NCBI GenBank assembly: GCA_023667845.1
Contig: JAMPIU010000073.1
Span: 124,001 to 188,000 of the forward strand
From: Dehalobacter sp.
GTDB taxonomy: Bacteria; Bacillota; Desulfitobacteriia; Desulfitobacteriales; Syntrophobotulaceae
Length of the DNA: 64,000 nt
Reading direction: 5' to 3'
A program made the translations under genes and the position numbers. The notes beneath the pieces are model-generated. The model saw nothing but the letters and a program-made list of their open reading frames with translations. It was not told the DNA's origin and searched no databases. The first letter of the stretch is position 1; the number at the start of each line of letters is the position of its first letter. Shown in pieces: positions 40,193-48,443 of the stretch.

Positions 40193-40212
40193 ACCTTACA
40201 CCTCCTGATTTC

Positions 40213-40243
40213 AGCTTAAGGTATCCTCTTAGGTGCTAGTCAA
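40213..40243 (-). promoter_or_regulatory. MerR-type promoter with 19-base spacer
   Basis: On the minus strand TTGACT (40238-40243), 19 bases, TAAGCT (40213-40218). The spacer contains the dyad CCTAAGAGGATACCTTAAG, as in MerR-activated promoters. Confidence 0.65.
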
Positions 40244-40343
40244 GTACTTAGCTAATATAAATTATCCCTTCTTCACACTTTTCTACTACTGCGAATACTA
40301 CAACATCCGCGCCAAGGATGGCGTGGTCTTTGCACGATATGTC

Positions 40344-40420
40344 GTAGAACGTCTTGTGAATTCCCGAAGTCTGGTTACTACTTGCATATTCTTCCAGATT
40401 TCGGGAATTCACTGTTCTAC
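40344..40420. repeat. attC-like site 2
   Basis: Cores GTAGAAC (40344-40350) and GTTCTAC (40414-40420) are perfect inverse complements. The inner stem GTGAATTCCCGAAGTCTGG pairs over 19 bp with one wobble. Spacers are five and one bases. Left mini-hairpin CGCCAAGGATGGCG (40310-40323), right flank CGCCCCCAGATTCAGA. Confidence 0.8.
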
Positions 40421-40541
40421 CAAGCTGTACGCCCCCAGATTCAGAATAATCAACTCCCCTTAATAGGTATACTTGTCTGTTTGCATAGTATGCTTTACAT
40501 TTTCTTTTCACTGTGCTACTATCTAGTCAGGAGGTGATAGT

Positions 40542-40772
40542 TTGAATGATAATATTCAGCTTAAAAATCGATTAAAAGTCGCCCGAGCAGAAAAGAATCT
40601 TTCGCAGGAACATCTTGCAATTCTTGCAGGCGTAACAAGACAAACAATTAGTTCTATTGAGACAGGTCAATACTGTCCGACAGCAAAATTAGCATTGATT
40701 CTATCAAAAGTTCTTAATAAACAATTTGAAGACTTATTCTATTTTGAGGAGGTTATAGAAAATGGCCAGTAA
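40542..40772 (+). CDS. XRE-family HTH regulator (YozG-like)
   Basis: 76 residues, essentially one Cro/CI helix-turn-helix (RLKVARAEKNLSQEHLAILAGVTRQTISSIETG). TTG start with CAGGAGGTGA upstream. Overlaps the next small membrane gene by 11 bases, so the two form an operon. Such HTH/membrane pairs often autoregulate. Confidence 0.88.
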   Translation: MNDNIQLKNRLKVARAEKNLSQEHLAILAGVTRQTISSIETGQYCPTAKLALILSKVLNKQFEDLFYFEEVIENGQ

Positions 40773-41061
40773 TATGGTTAAGAAAGATGAAAGAACAACA
40801 TTTATCGAAAATATTAGTTATAAATTCGGATATGTTTTTATTACATTTGCTTTGCTTCTTGATGTTGTATATAGATCGTTAAAACTAAATGAAGCGCCCT
40901 GGGATCTGCTTGCATTAATTATTGTAAGTGGTCTGGTTATGTCCTTATATCAATACAAACAAAAGATTTTAGGTAAGACTTGGATAAAAACATTCATTTA
41001 TGTATTTGCAGTTTCCTTTATTATCGCATTTATAATGGCATTCATTAGAAAATTATTCTGA
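40762..41061 (+). CDS. Small membrane protein paired with the HTH regulator
   Basis: 99 residues and three hydrophobic helices (about 22-38, 48-64 and 75-95). GAGGAGG lies upstream inside the HTH gene. No motif recognised. Similar regulator/membrane pairs occur across Firmicutes with unknown function. The gene ends just before site 3. Confidence 0.7.
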   Translation: MASNMVKKDERTTFIENISYKFGYVFITFALLLDVVYRSLKLNEAPWDLLALIIVSGLVMSLYQYKQKILGKTWIKTFIYVFAVSFIIAFIMAFIRKLF

Positions 41062-41104
41062 AACTATTCCGCGCCTGGAAGCGCTGTCTCCCGCATGGTT
41101 TTTC

Positions 41105-41181
41105 GCCTAACGTTTATGTGTCTGCGACGCGTCCCATACAGCTTTCATATTGGCAAAGTGTCGCTAAACACAGTGTTACAA
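41105..41181. repeat. attC-like site 3
   Basis: Cores GCCTAAC (41105-41111) and GTTACAA (41175-41181). Stem TGTGTCTGCGAC with GTCGCTAAACACA, including a bulge. Loop CGTCCCATACAGCTTTCATATT. Preceded by GCGCCTGGAAGCGC and CCGCATGGTTTTTC. The right core is off consensus. Confidence 0.75.
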
Positions 41182-41285
41182 AAGCATCTCTAATAATAGT
41201 ATATCACCAAAAATCGACTTTCTACATATCATCTCCAAAGTAAAACAAAGCTTTTGCCGTCACGGTAGACACGTCGGTTCCCGGT

Positions 41286-41462
41286 TCACCCCGGCCTTTC
41301 GGTTATTCTTGGTGTTATTAGTGCATACCATTTCATTTTTGCTTCATACTCTTTCCAGGTAAAGCTTCTTCTTTGACTCCTTTGGTTTAGCCATTTGTAC
41401 AGGATTTTTTGACCATAGTAATTGTAACCTTTGTTTAGCTGTTTGCTTAGGCGGACAGCTTT
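41286..41462 (-). pseudogene. Group II intron maturase, C-terminal scrap
   Basis: A minus-strand frame reads LSKQLNKGYNYYGQK, then YKWLNQRSQRRSFTWKEY, then ITPRITERP and a stop. This resembles the extreme C-terminus of group II intron reverse transcriptase/maturases, with the residues usually between NYYG and the YKWLN motif missing. No start, RT domains or domain V seen. It explains much of the 470-base gap before the sigma gene. Confidence 0.62.
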
Positions 41463-41532
41463 TTAAAAAATTAAATTATGGTGTAACAAAACACTGCGTT
41501 ATCGGATATATGTTTTGAAGGAAGTGAATTGC

Positions 41533-42012
41533 ATGTTCGACATAGATGACATTTATAAGGAATATGCAGAGACAGTCTTTAAATTTCTGATCATTCTTTG
41601 TAACGATGAGGATACTGCGGAAGAGCTCACGCAGGAGACCTTTTACCGTGCAATAAAATCAGCCAATCGCTATGACGGTACATGTAAAGTCTCGACATGG
41701 CTTTGCCAAATTGCAAAACATCTGTGGTATCAAGAGATTGATAAAAGAAGCCGCAAAGAAACATCTATGCTTAATGACAATATTGTTTCCAACAAATTTA
41801 ATCCGGAGGAAGAATTATGTCTGATAGAAGATAAAATGCAACTTATCAAAGCAGTACATATTCTTGATGAAACTGCAAAGGAAATAGTTCTCTTACGCAT
41901 CACTGGTGCATTTTCTTTTAGAGAAATTGGGGAAGTATTCAACAAAAATGAAAACTGGGCAAGAGTCACTTTTTACCGTGCAAAACAAAAAATTATGAAA
42001 GGAAGATTGTAA
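41533..42012 (+). CDS. ECF-type RNA polymerase sigma factor
   Basis: 159 residues from the ATG at 41533, with AAGGAAGTG upstream. Region 2 (EYAETVFKFLIILCNDEDTAEELTQETFYRA) and region 4 (ETAKEIVLLRITGAFSFREIGEVFNKNENWARV) are clear. The stop abuts the anti-sigma start (TAAATG). It would direct a small regulon with its own promoter. Confidence 0.9.
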   Translation: MFDIDDIYKEYAETVFKFLIILCNDEDTAEELTQETFYRAIKSANRYDGTCKVSTWLCQIAKHLWYQEIDKRSRKETSMLNDNIVSNKFNPEEELCLIEDKMQLIKAVHILDETAKEIVLLRITGAFSFREIGEVFNKNENWARVTFYRAKQKIMKGRL

Positions 42013-42636
42013 ATGATAAAATGTGCAATTATAAAAGACCTGTTACCAAGCTATATTGATGGTTTGACCAGCTCTGAAAGCAACCTGGAAATCGAAGAGC
42101 ATCTTAATAATTGTCCTCAATGCAAGGAAATTTTTGAGCAAATGAAAGCAGAGGTCAGGGTAGAAAATACCGAATACAACAAAGAAAAAATCAAACCATT
42201 CAAAAAGCTGAATAGAAAAGTTTTTAAAGCAGTTCTAATAACCTTGACAATCTGTGCATTGGCAGTAGTATCTTATCTCTATTTCTTTGGATTTGGATGG
42301 AAAGTGAACTCCGCTGATATGAACATCGACTATGTTTATAGAGACGACAAGATATTATTTGAATTTGAACTGACAGATGGTAGAGTTCTTAATCCTTGGA
42401 GTCATCCGGACGCGGACAACATTCATGCTAAAACTATTAAGTTTACAGAATGTTTCAGTAGTATCTTAGATGACAGAGGTGAACATCCAAACAAGTTTTC
42501 ATATGGCATACACTGTACCGATTATAATGGCAATAAAGTACAATTTACTAAGGGTGATTGCGTTATATTACAATTCAAGGACAAAACAGAAACTTTTTAT
42601 TTGAGGGAAATAGCTAAAGAATTAAATATAATGTAA
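42013..42636 (+). CDS. Membrane anti-sigma factor with zf-HC2 domain
   Basis: 207 residues. An N-terminal zinc-binding anti-sigma motif (CAIIKDLLPSYIDGL, EEHLNNCPQCKEIF) is followed by one membrane helix (about 74-92) and an extracytoplasmic domain of about 115 residues that would sense the signal. It holds the sigma factor at the membrane. Translationally coupled to it. Confidence 0.87.
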   Translation: MIKCAIIKDLLPSYIDGLTSSESNLEIEEHLNNCPQCKEIFEQMKAEVRVENTEYNKEKIKPFKKLNRKVFKAVLITLTICALAVVSYLYFFGFGWKVNSADMNIDYVYRDDKILFEFELTDGRVLNPWSHPDADNIHAKTIKFTECFSSILDDRGEHPNKFSYGIHCTDYNGNKVQFTKGDCVILQFKDKTETFYLREIAKELNIM

Positions 42637-42679
42637 TCGCCATTTATAGCAAGAATCTGTAGTTTAGACCAAACATATA

Positions 42680-43126
42680 TTATTGGATGGTCAGCAGTTG
42701 GTAGAATGTATCGGCGATTGTTTGGCAGCAAGCGGCGCATTTTTCTTCATACTCCGTGGTAAAGGTTGAGGGGGCTGCAGTTTTTGGCCCACTTTTTGGT
42801 TTGTCGGTTTTTTTGACGGTTATATATTCTATTTTGATATCCTGAGGATTATTTGGTATGGGCGTGACTTGAGCCTGCTCTTTCTCCGGAGCGGTTTGGT
42901 TCAGTTCTTTGAGAGTCTGATCAAGCTCCCGGGAAGTCATATCTTTAACATCATGCTGCAGGATAAATTTCTCCCGCTCATCTTCCGGAATCCCCAGAAG
43001 AAGGAGGGCCTGATAGTAGGTTAAATTCGTCAGCGCTGACGAATTTGATTTTACAAGTCTGTTGTTTGATTCTATTAATCTCAGCCGCGATGACAAGCGG
43101 CGTACGTTCAGTGATTGGTTCATTCA
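42680..43126 (-). pseudogene. Decayed DUF3102-type protein gene
   Basis: The start region (ATG at 43126) reads TERTPLVIAAEINRIK, matching RTPHVIAAEINMIK of the intact gene at 50934-51854. About 70 codons are then missing and the frame shifts into NLTYYQALLLLGIPEDEREKFI, which matches NYSQAVLLLGIPKEERAQFI. The C-terminal half diverges. A palindrome AAATTCGTCAGCGCTGACGA lies at the junction. An expressed out-of-frame product from 43123 is possible but unlikely. Confidence 0.65.
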
Positions 43127-43197
43127 TTTTTATTCCCGCCTTTTTGGTAGCTTTAATTACAGCATACGCAGACGAGCTTCGGATGGTGAAGGCTTGT

Positions 43198-43842
43198 CTA
43201 TGAACCTATCAAATCACCTTTCAAAATTAACATCAATTCTATTTGTTTTATCGCTTTCTTATCAAGCAATCCGCCTGTAAGTGCTTTAAAAATGTACGTA
43301 TCAATTTCTTCTGAGGTATCATTTTTTTTAATTAACAAAAGAATATTTAGAATATCAATTAATATTAGCTTTTTCATTGTTGGTTTAATATCCATAATAT
43401 CAATGGATATAAGTTCATTTGCAACTTTATTATGTAAATTTGTCCTGTAAGTAACTATTTTGCCTAATGACTGTATACATTGGCGTACCGTAATCGGTTT
43501 TTCATCATCTAAAATTCTTAAATAGTCATCAATTGTTATATCAATTCTGTTTTCTCTATCCCATTTTACATTAGTAGAAATAAGCATTACCCCAATACTT
43601 CTCTGATAGGAATTAGTACTTTTTAGTTTTTCACAAAAAATATCCCAAAAAGGATACACATCATCATATTCCTCTGAACGATGTTCCAATAATAGCAATG
43701 AATGATATCTCAGCTTATCATCTTTTTCAGTTAACAATTCCACTAACTGAGATATGTCTTCTGCCTCTAAAGTTTTAGAGAATTCAAGTAAATTCTCCTT
43801 TTTTATTGTTAACAGTCTCTCAATATTAATCATATCTTCCAT
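43198..43842 (-). CDS. Unrecognised helical protein, HEAT-like
   Basis: 214 residues. Repeated helical pairs such as YHSLLLLEHRSEEYDDVYPFW, YQRSIGVMLISTNVKW and VRQCIQSLGKIVTY look like HEAT repeats, a protein-protein interaction scaffold. AT-rich, no signal. Start at 43842, or the next ATG nine bases on, with GAGG upstream. Nothing else can be inferred. Confidence 0.6.
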   Translation of the reverse strand: MEDMINIERLLTIKKENLLEFSKTLEAEDISQLVELLTEKDDKLRYHSLLLLEHRSEEYDDVYPFWDIFCEKLKSTNSYQRSIGVMLISTNVKWDRENRIDITIDDYLRILDDEKPITVRQCIQSLGKIVTYRTNLHNKVANELISIDIMDIKPTMKKLILIDILNILLLIKKNDTSEEIDTYIFKALTGGLLDKKAIKQIELMLILKGDLIGS

Positions 43843-43924
43843 ACCTCTTTCAAATTAACCTCTGCCTCAAATAATTGCTAATCCTAAATCCCGCACAGGA
43901 CGTGCGGGCCAGTCGACCAATGCC

Positions 43925-43999
43925 AGATAACGGTTAGGGGTTTACGCAGCGTCATAACCACATTCATATTTGCAAAGTTGCGTGAACCTCGTGTTAGGC
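43925..43999. repeat. attC-like site 4
   Basis: Left core AGATAAC (43925-43931), right core GTTAGGC (43993-43999). Stem GGGGTTTACGCA with TGCGTGAACCTC, two wobbles. Loop CGTCATAACCACATTCATATT. Left mini-hairpin CCGCACAGGACGTGCGG (43891-43907), right flank with TCATGGATGGCGATCCTTA. Confidence 0.78.
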
Positions 44000-44106
44000 G
44001 TCGTGTGGCGCTTCAAATTTAGCAGTTGTCATGGATGGCGATCCTTAAAAATTCTCCTTGACTTATCTTCCAAAAACGATAAGCTATTCATTAGGAGGCG
44101 ATCGTA

Positions 44107-44370
44107 TTGGATGATAAGGTAATGGATCTTCTCGGAAAGATCCTTGAAAACCAAACCGAAACTAGCTCCCAACTTAAAGAATTAACCTCTCGAGTCCAAA
44201 AAATAGAAACAAAAGTTGAAAATGATTTGGGTTCTAAAATCAAAGCATTATTTGATGCTCGCGAAGTACAAAATGAGAAAAATGATACTATTATCAATGC
44301 CCTCGAAAGAATCGAAACTAAAATTGAAACCTTACAGATGGAAACAGCCCATGTACGAAAAGTTAAATAG
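44107..44370 (+). CDS. Short coiled-coil protein
   Basis: 87 residues, almost wholly heptad-patterned (LKELTSRVQKIETKVENDL, NALERIETKIETLQ). TTG start with AGGAGG upstream. No known family. Sole gene between site 4 and a partial flank copy, on the plus strand. Confidence 0.6.
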   Translation: MDDKVMDLLGKILENQTETSSQLKELTSRVQKIETKVENDLGSKIKALFDAREVQNEKNDTIINALERIETKIETLQMETAHVRKVK

Positions 44371-44437
44371 AATGATTGAAGGAGTTTGTTCAAGGCTCCT
44401 TTTTATTTTACCCTTCGACACCCGGTATGGAAACCTT

Positions 44438-44460
44438 TCCCATGGACGGCGCTGCCTTAA
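44438..44460. repeat. Fragment of array-site right flank
   Basis: CCCATGGACGGCGCTGCCTTA resembles the mini-hairpin end of the right flank at sites 5 and 6 (GCCATGGATGGCGATGCCTTA), without cores next to it. Probably the remains of a lost site. Confidence 0.4.
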
Positions 44461-44539
44461 ATATCTAGCAATCAGCACCAGTATTACAAAATAAGAAAAA
44501 TTTATCCGAAGCTTTATAATTATGTATCTAGGAGAAGAC

Positions 44540-44959
44540 TCACTCTATGTATGTAGTTTTGCAGATCAAACAAAAAGCTCTATGTACGCAAACAATATTG
44601 CCACATTCTTTGCAAGTCCATTTATTTTCCTCATTCCGCAAAAACGAATCAATGCCATATTGCTTTATCTGCTCAAGGTTTTCAAGCATGCTCATGTGAT
44701 ATTTTGTTCGATATCGCTTATCTAACTGTTTTAACCTCCGGCAAGGGTATTTATCACATTCAAAGCAAAATCCCGATTCATTGCTTTTAATTACAGAACA
44801 GTTTTTGATTATGCAACTGACGCTACCTTTTGTTTTATACCTAATATCTATCTCATTCCGACACCCTTTGCAATGATTTTTCTCTCTTTGATTACCTAAG
44901 CAAAGTCTGCAATTCATACCACAAGGAGCAATCAATTCTTCCTTCATTTTATTATTCAT
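44540..44959 (-). CDS. DUF3795-type cysteine-rich protein (second copy)
   Basis: 139 residues. APCGMNCRLC, HCKGCRNEI, CIIKNCSV, FCFECDKYPCRRL and CKECG give at least five cysteine pairs, probably zinc sites. Related in layout to the protein at 30991-31569 but more AT-rich and divergent, so not a recent duplication. Start at 44959 after GAGGTATGAG. Confidence 0.72.
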   Translation of the reverse strand: MNNKMKEELIAPCGMNCRLCLGNQREKNHCKGCRNEIDIRYKTKGSVSCIIKNCSVIKSNESGFCFECDKYPCRRLKQLDKRYRTKYHMSMLENLEQIKQYGIDSFLRNEENKWTCKECGNIVCVHRAFCLICKTTYIE

Positions 44960-45095
44960 CTCATACCTCACACCTCAGAATATATATAATAACGTCACGT
45001 TATTCTACTGTTACTAAAAATCCGACTGCCGCAAAGAAATAACCTATAATCCATTTTATCCGCGCCAGAACGGCGCGGCCTTTTCACGATATGTC

Positions 45096-45171
45096 GTAGA
45101 ACGGTTCACGTGTTTGCGACGCGTCCCAATCGCATTCATATTGACAAAGTGTCGTAAACACGCTGTTCTAC
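45096..45171. repeat. attC-like site 5
   Basis: Cores GTAGAAC (45096-45102) and GTTCTAC (45165-45171). Stem CGTGTTTGCGAC/GTCGTAAACACG with one mismatch. Loop GCGTCCCAATCGCATTCATA. Left mini-hairpin CGCGCCAGAACGGCGCG (45061-45077), right flank GCCCCCAAACTCAGA plus GCGCCATGGATGGCG. Confidence 0.85.
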
Positions 45172-45228
45172 GATGTATCGTGCCCCCAAACTCAGACAGC
45201 GCCATGGATGGCGATGCCTTAAGAATAT

Positions 45229-45729
45229 CTACTTCAGCAATTTCATCTTACTTGCAAGAATATTTTTAAACTTCTCGATATCAGATTCATCTCCAAAAGC
45301 ACTCTTGGGCAATATCGTCAAAGACTTATTGATATCTACTAAAATGAAATACCTTTTTAGTTCACAAGCTTTAATAAACATGGTCCATTTGCATATGCTC
45401 TGAGCATAATCACGTATTATTTCTATATTTTCAGATGTGAATATAAAAGTACTAACTTTCCAAATTTTATATACTTTAATATATCGATTAATTGGGTAAA
45501 TATAGTAGATGGCGAAAAATAATAAACTAATGATTAAAAAAACAATTAACAATCCATTATAGTAGGCTGAAAAACCATTTTTTATGGTAATAAATAGAAC
45601 CAATCCCAACACAAAAAAAGCACAGACAGATAGTACCCACAAGCTATTTATTCTATTAATAACTTCAAATACTGCGTTTCTAATATCTTTATCCGTATAA
45701 CTAATCTCAACAATTATTTTATCTTCCAA
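45229..45729 (-). CDS. YcxB-like membrane protein
   Basis: 166 residues from a TTG at 45729 behind AGGAGAGGGAGAG; an ATG inside the repeat mini-hairpin at 45762 is in frame but has no good ribosome site. Two helices (about 30-50 and 58-78) and a C-terminal YcxB-like PH-fold domain (FIFTSENIEI, YFILVDINKSLTILPKSAF). Function unknown. Single gene between sites 5 and 6. Confidence 0.72.
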   Translation of the reverse strand: MEDKIIVEISYTDKDIRNAVFEVINRINSLWVLSVCAFFVLGLVLFITIKNGFSAYYNGLLIVFLIISLLFFAIYYIYPINRYIKVYKIWKVSTFIFTSENIEIIRDYAQSICKWTMFIKACELKRYFILVDINKSLTILPKSAFGDESDIEKFKNILASKMKLLK

Positions 45730-45789
45730 AACTCTCCCTCTCCTTTTTCTCTTTTGCGCCATGGATGGCGCGTCCGTGCACGATATGTC

Positions 45790-45864
45790 GTAGAACGTCT
45801 CGCGAAGTTCCGCAGCGTCTTACAGCATTCATCTATTCTAAGTTGCGGAACTTCGCTGTTATAC
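45790..45864. repeat. attC-like site 6
   Basis: Cores GTAGAAC (45790-45796) and GTTATAC (45858-45864). Perfect 13-bp stem GCGAAGTTCCGCA/TGCGGAACTTCGC. Loop CGTCTTACAGCATTCATC. Left mini-hairpin GCGCCATGGATGGCGC (45756-45771), right mini-hairpin GTGCGCCCGGATGGCGCAC (45890-45908). The clearest copy. Confidence 0.87.
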
Positions 45865-45910
45865 GTCGTATCCCGCCCCTTGATTCAGAGTGCGCCCGGA
45901 TGGCGCACCC

Positions 45911-46675
45911 TTATTTTCGGCTTTTCTTTTTATCTTTTAGCTTAATCAACTTATCATATAAAATTACTGTAACACTCATTGAGAATGGTAAAAGCACCAA
46001 ATTTATAACAACGTTGATACTTCCACTTAATAGAGTAAAGTAAGCTGGCGAAATTGTTCCAAATGAGTGAATAAAATACCACGGAATATGAATAAGGTAT
46101 GTACTTACAAAAATAATTATTATAACTTTAATGACGTTGTTTTTTACTAAATACATGCTGTATCGAAGTCTATTGCCAATTTCTGGTGAAAGTGGTACCG
46201 AAATCGGAGCGAAATAGAAAAATGTCGATATCAAAGCAATTATCAATGACAAGATAGCAATCAATGGGTACTTATAATAAACTTCTAAAAGTGACCTATT
46301 AACAAGCCCTAGTAATAACATAGGAATAACAACTGTTAGTCCTACTAAAATTGTGTTACCTATACTTCTCCAAAAATATTTTGATGATTGTTGATATGCT
46401 TTTTCTATATTAATTCTTCTATTATGAATTAACTCCCATATAACAATTATCAAGCATATACCAAACCTGACATTTAAAAAAGCTGCTATCAAACTAACAA
46501 CATATTCTAATAGAATAAATATTGGTTCATTTAGTAGTTGATACAAAAATTGAGGTAATATATTAAAAATATTAATAAGTGCTATAAAAAAAGATATAGT
46601 AAATAAAATCTCAAAGTTCTTTTTGTAAAGATTAAAGCCTTGACGAAAAATATCAATTATTAATAATTTTTTCAT
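45911..46675 (-). CDS. Multi-pass membrane protein, unrecognised
   Basis: 254 residues with about six hydrophobic helices spread over the whole length, each rich in Ile and Phe, and a basic C-terminus (LIKLKDKKKSRK). General character of DUF975-like bacterial integral membrane proteins, but no firm match. AAAGGAG upstream of the ATG. Its stop lies just past the right mini-hairpin of site 6, as a cassette gene would. Confidence 0.65.
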   Translation of the reverse strand: MKKLLIIDIFRQGFNLYKKNFEILFTISFFIALINIFNILPQFLYQLLNEPIFILLEYVVSLIAAFLNVRFGICLIIVIWELIHNRRINIEKAYQQSSKYFWRSIGNTILVGLTVVIPMLLLGLVNRSLLEVYYKYPLIAILSLIIALISTFFYFAPISVPLSPEIGNRLRYSMYLVKNNVIKVIIIIFVSTYLIHIPWYFIHSFGTISPAYFTLLSGSINVVINLVLLPFSMSVTVILYDKLIKLKDKKKSRK

Positions 46676-46737
46676 ATATTCTCCTTTATTTTTTATTTAG
46701 CGCGCCAAGGACGGCGCGCCCGTGCGGGATATGACGT

Positions 46738-46812
46738 ATATAACGTCCAGGCTATTCCCGCTGCGCCTTTCTACACCTATATAGACAACGTGGCGGGAAT
46801 GCCGTGTTATAT
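46738..46812. repeat. attC-like site 7
   Basis: Cores ATATAAC (46738-46744) and GTTATAT (46806-46812). Stem GGCTATTCCCGC/GCGGGAATGCC with one extrahelical T, a feature of integron attC sites. Left mini-hairpin GGCGCGCC-type at 46700-46719. Confidence 0.83.
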
Positions 46813-46836
46813 GCAGTAGTCCGGCTTCAAAGGCAA

Positions 46837-47526
46837 TCAAAGATGACCATACCCAACCGTCCGCACTTCATTATCAGTAGATAAAATAAGATTAGGACCA
46901 TTCATTGAACCTTTATGATTATTACCATCTTTTGATGGAATTTCCGTGAATATTGAGATAGTTTGGGTTTCACCTGGAGGCAATGTAAATATCCCATCTT
47001 TTTCTGATATATTTGATCCTGTTAAGATCACATCCTTTGAAAACCATATTTGTTGCATGTATCCATCTAAAGGAATCTTTATCCCAACTTTTAGTTCATC
47101 TCTCCCATAATTGGTTAAAACAATATAGCCTGTAATATCTAAATCCTTATTGTCTGCGGTACTTCTAATATCAAAATGACTCCTTTTATATTCATATTCA
47201 ACTGCAGCAAGCCCGTTTTGTATTTTAAAATAAGCTGGTTTGATTATCGAAACAAGCATTGGAGATAGTACGATAAAGAAAAGGATTAAGACAGCAATCC
47301 TTAGACGAGGAACTTCAGCTTTGGCACAAATACAAGCTATTATAAAAAGAATAATAGCGACTATTGATGGAGTATGAAACCCCATCTGTCCATTTGACCA
47401 TAAAGGGATTCCTAAAAATAAAAATAACTCATCGCCAAAAGAAAATCCTGTTCCAGTAGTAGTTCCTATTATAAATGCTAATATAAATAACGATATGGTA
47501 ATAAAACCTCGCTTTGAAACTTTCAA
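46837..47526 (-). CDS. Membrane protein with extracytoplasmic C-terminal domain
   Basis: 229 residues from a TTG at 47526 after GGAGTGA. Three N-terminal helices (about 6-26, 42-58 and 66-88) and a beta-rich C-terminal region from about 105 (GYIVLTNYGRDELKVGIKIP, FTLPPGETQTISIFTEIP) resembling an Ig-like fold. No known family. AT-rich, between site 7 and repeat Z copy 2. Confidence 0.6.
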   Translation of the reverse strand: MKVSKRGFITISLFILAFIIGTTTGTGFSFGDELFLFLGIPLWSNGQMGFHTPSIVAIILFIIACICAKAEVPRLRIAVLILFFIVLSPMLVSIIKPAYFKIQNGLAAVEYEYKRSHFDIRSTADNKDLDITGYIVLTNYGRDELKVGIKIPLDGYMQQIWFSKDVILTGSNISEKDGIFTLPPGETQTISIFTEIPSKDGNNHKGSMNGPNLILSTDNEVRTVGYGHL

Positions 47527-47614
47527 ACTTTTCACTCCAATGACTATCAATAAGATTCACTACATATAATTATGATTATTCTCCAAGGAAAGCCACGATA
47601 CGGACTATTGCATA

Positions 47615-47728
47615 TAACTCGTCCTTATGCCGCCTATAGCGGCATCTATGATAATGAAAAGGGCCGATACTCCTATTGTATCTCAAGATTCTAATATCTT
47701 CCATTATTTTCTTTCCTGGTGTATTAAT
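47615..47728. repeat. Dispersed repeat Z, copy 2
   Basis: Second copy of the repeat at 36525-36637, with hairpin ATGCCGCCTATAGCGGCAT. It starts at a TATAAC core preceded by CACGATACGGACTATTGC, similar to the left flank of array sites. It overlaps the 3' end of the DJ-1-like pseudogene. Confidence 0.75.
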
Positions 47729-48188
47729 TGAGCGTCAACATACTTAACGCCTCGCTCTAGTACCACCTTCTCGAATTCCTTCTCTAACCTATCAATATCC
47801 ATCCAGTGCGTTGTGGCTCTCTTACCATCTAACAAACCCGCTTTAGCAAGCAAAAATGCACCAGTGCATACATAAATGTGACCTTATTCATTTGGCCTTT
47901 TATCCAGCCAATAACTACTTCATTATGAATTTCAATTTCTTCCGCACCGTATCCGCCTGGGATAATCAAGATGTCAAAGTTAGTATTATCCGCAAAGCTA
48001 TAATCCGGTACAACTTGGAGTCCATTCCGTGTTCGGACTGTTTCTTTTGTTTGAGCAACAGTATTAACTTCAAATGGTTTAACATTGGATTCTGGGTAAG
48101 AGGTAATGGACAACACCTCGAATGGTCCTGCAAAGTCCAATACTTCGACCTCATTAAAAAGTAATATCCCTATCTTCCACTGACGCAT
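47704..48188 (-). pseudogene. DJ-1/PfpI family protein, frameshifted and truncated
   Basis: The ATG at 48188 (AGGAG upstream) begins WKIGILLFNEVEVLDFAGPFEVL and continues to DILIIPGGYGAEEI. A one-base frame change occurs before the nucleophile-cysteine segment. In the next frame the sequence continues as [23 protein letters not shown]. The C-terminal third of the fold is replaced by the end of repeat Z, with the stop at 47704. It would have been an isonitrile hydratase or transcription-regulator-like protein. Confidence 0.78.
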
Positions 48189-48230
48189 CGTTCTTCTCCT
48201 TCTATTAAAAACCACATGCAAGGCGGTTTT

Positions 48231-48307
48231 GTCTAACGTTCAGGTGTTCCCACCGCGCGCCCTACCACATTCATCATCCTCCAAGTGGCGGGAACACCGT
48301 GTTAGGC
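48231..48307. repeat. attC-like site 8
   Basis: Cores GTCTAAC (48231-48237) and GTTAGGC (48301-48307) fit RYYYAAC/GTTRRRY. Stem GGTGTTCCCACC/GGCGGGAACACC. Loop with CACATTCATCATCC. Right flank GCCCCTAGATTCAGA. Confidence 0.85.
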
Positions 48308-48443
48308 GATGGACCATGCCCCTAGATTCAGAGACGACCACGGATGGGAGTCACTTAACGTTCCTCTTGAATTTATATTTAACATCCATTATGTGACAAT
48401 AAGCACAGTTAATATTTCATTTCTTTTAATTCTCGATAAAATA

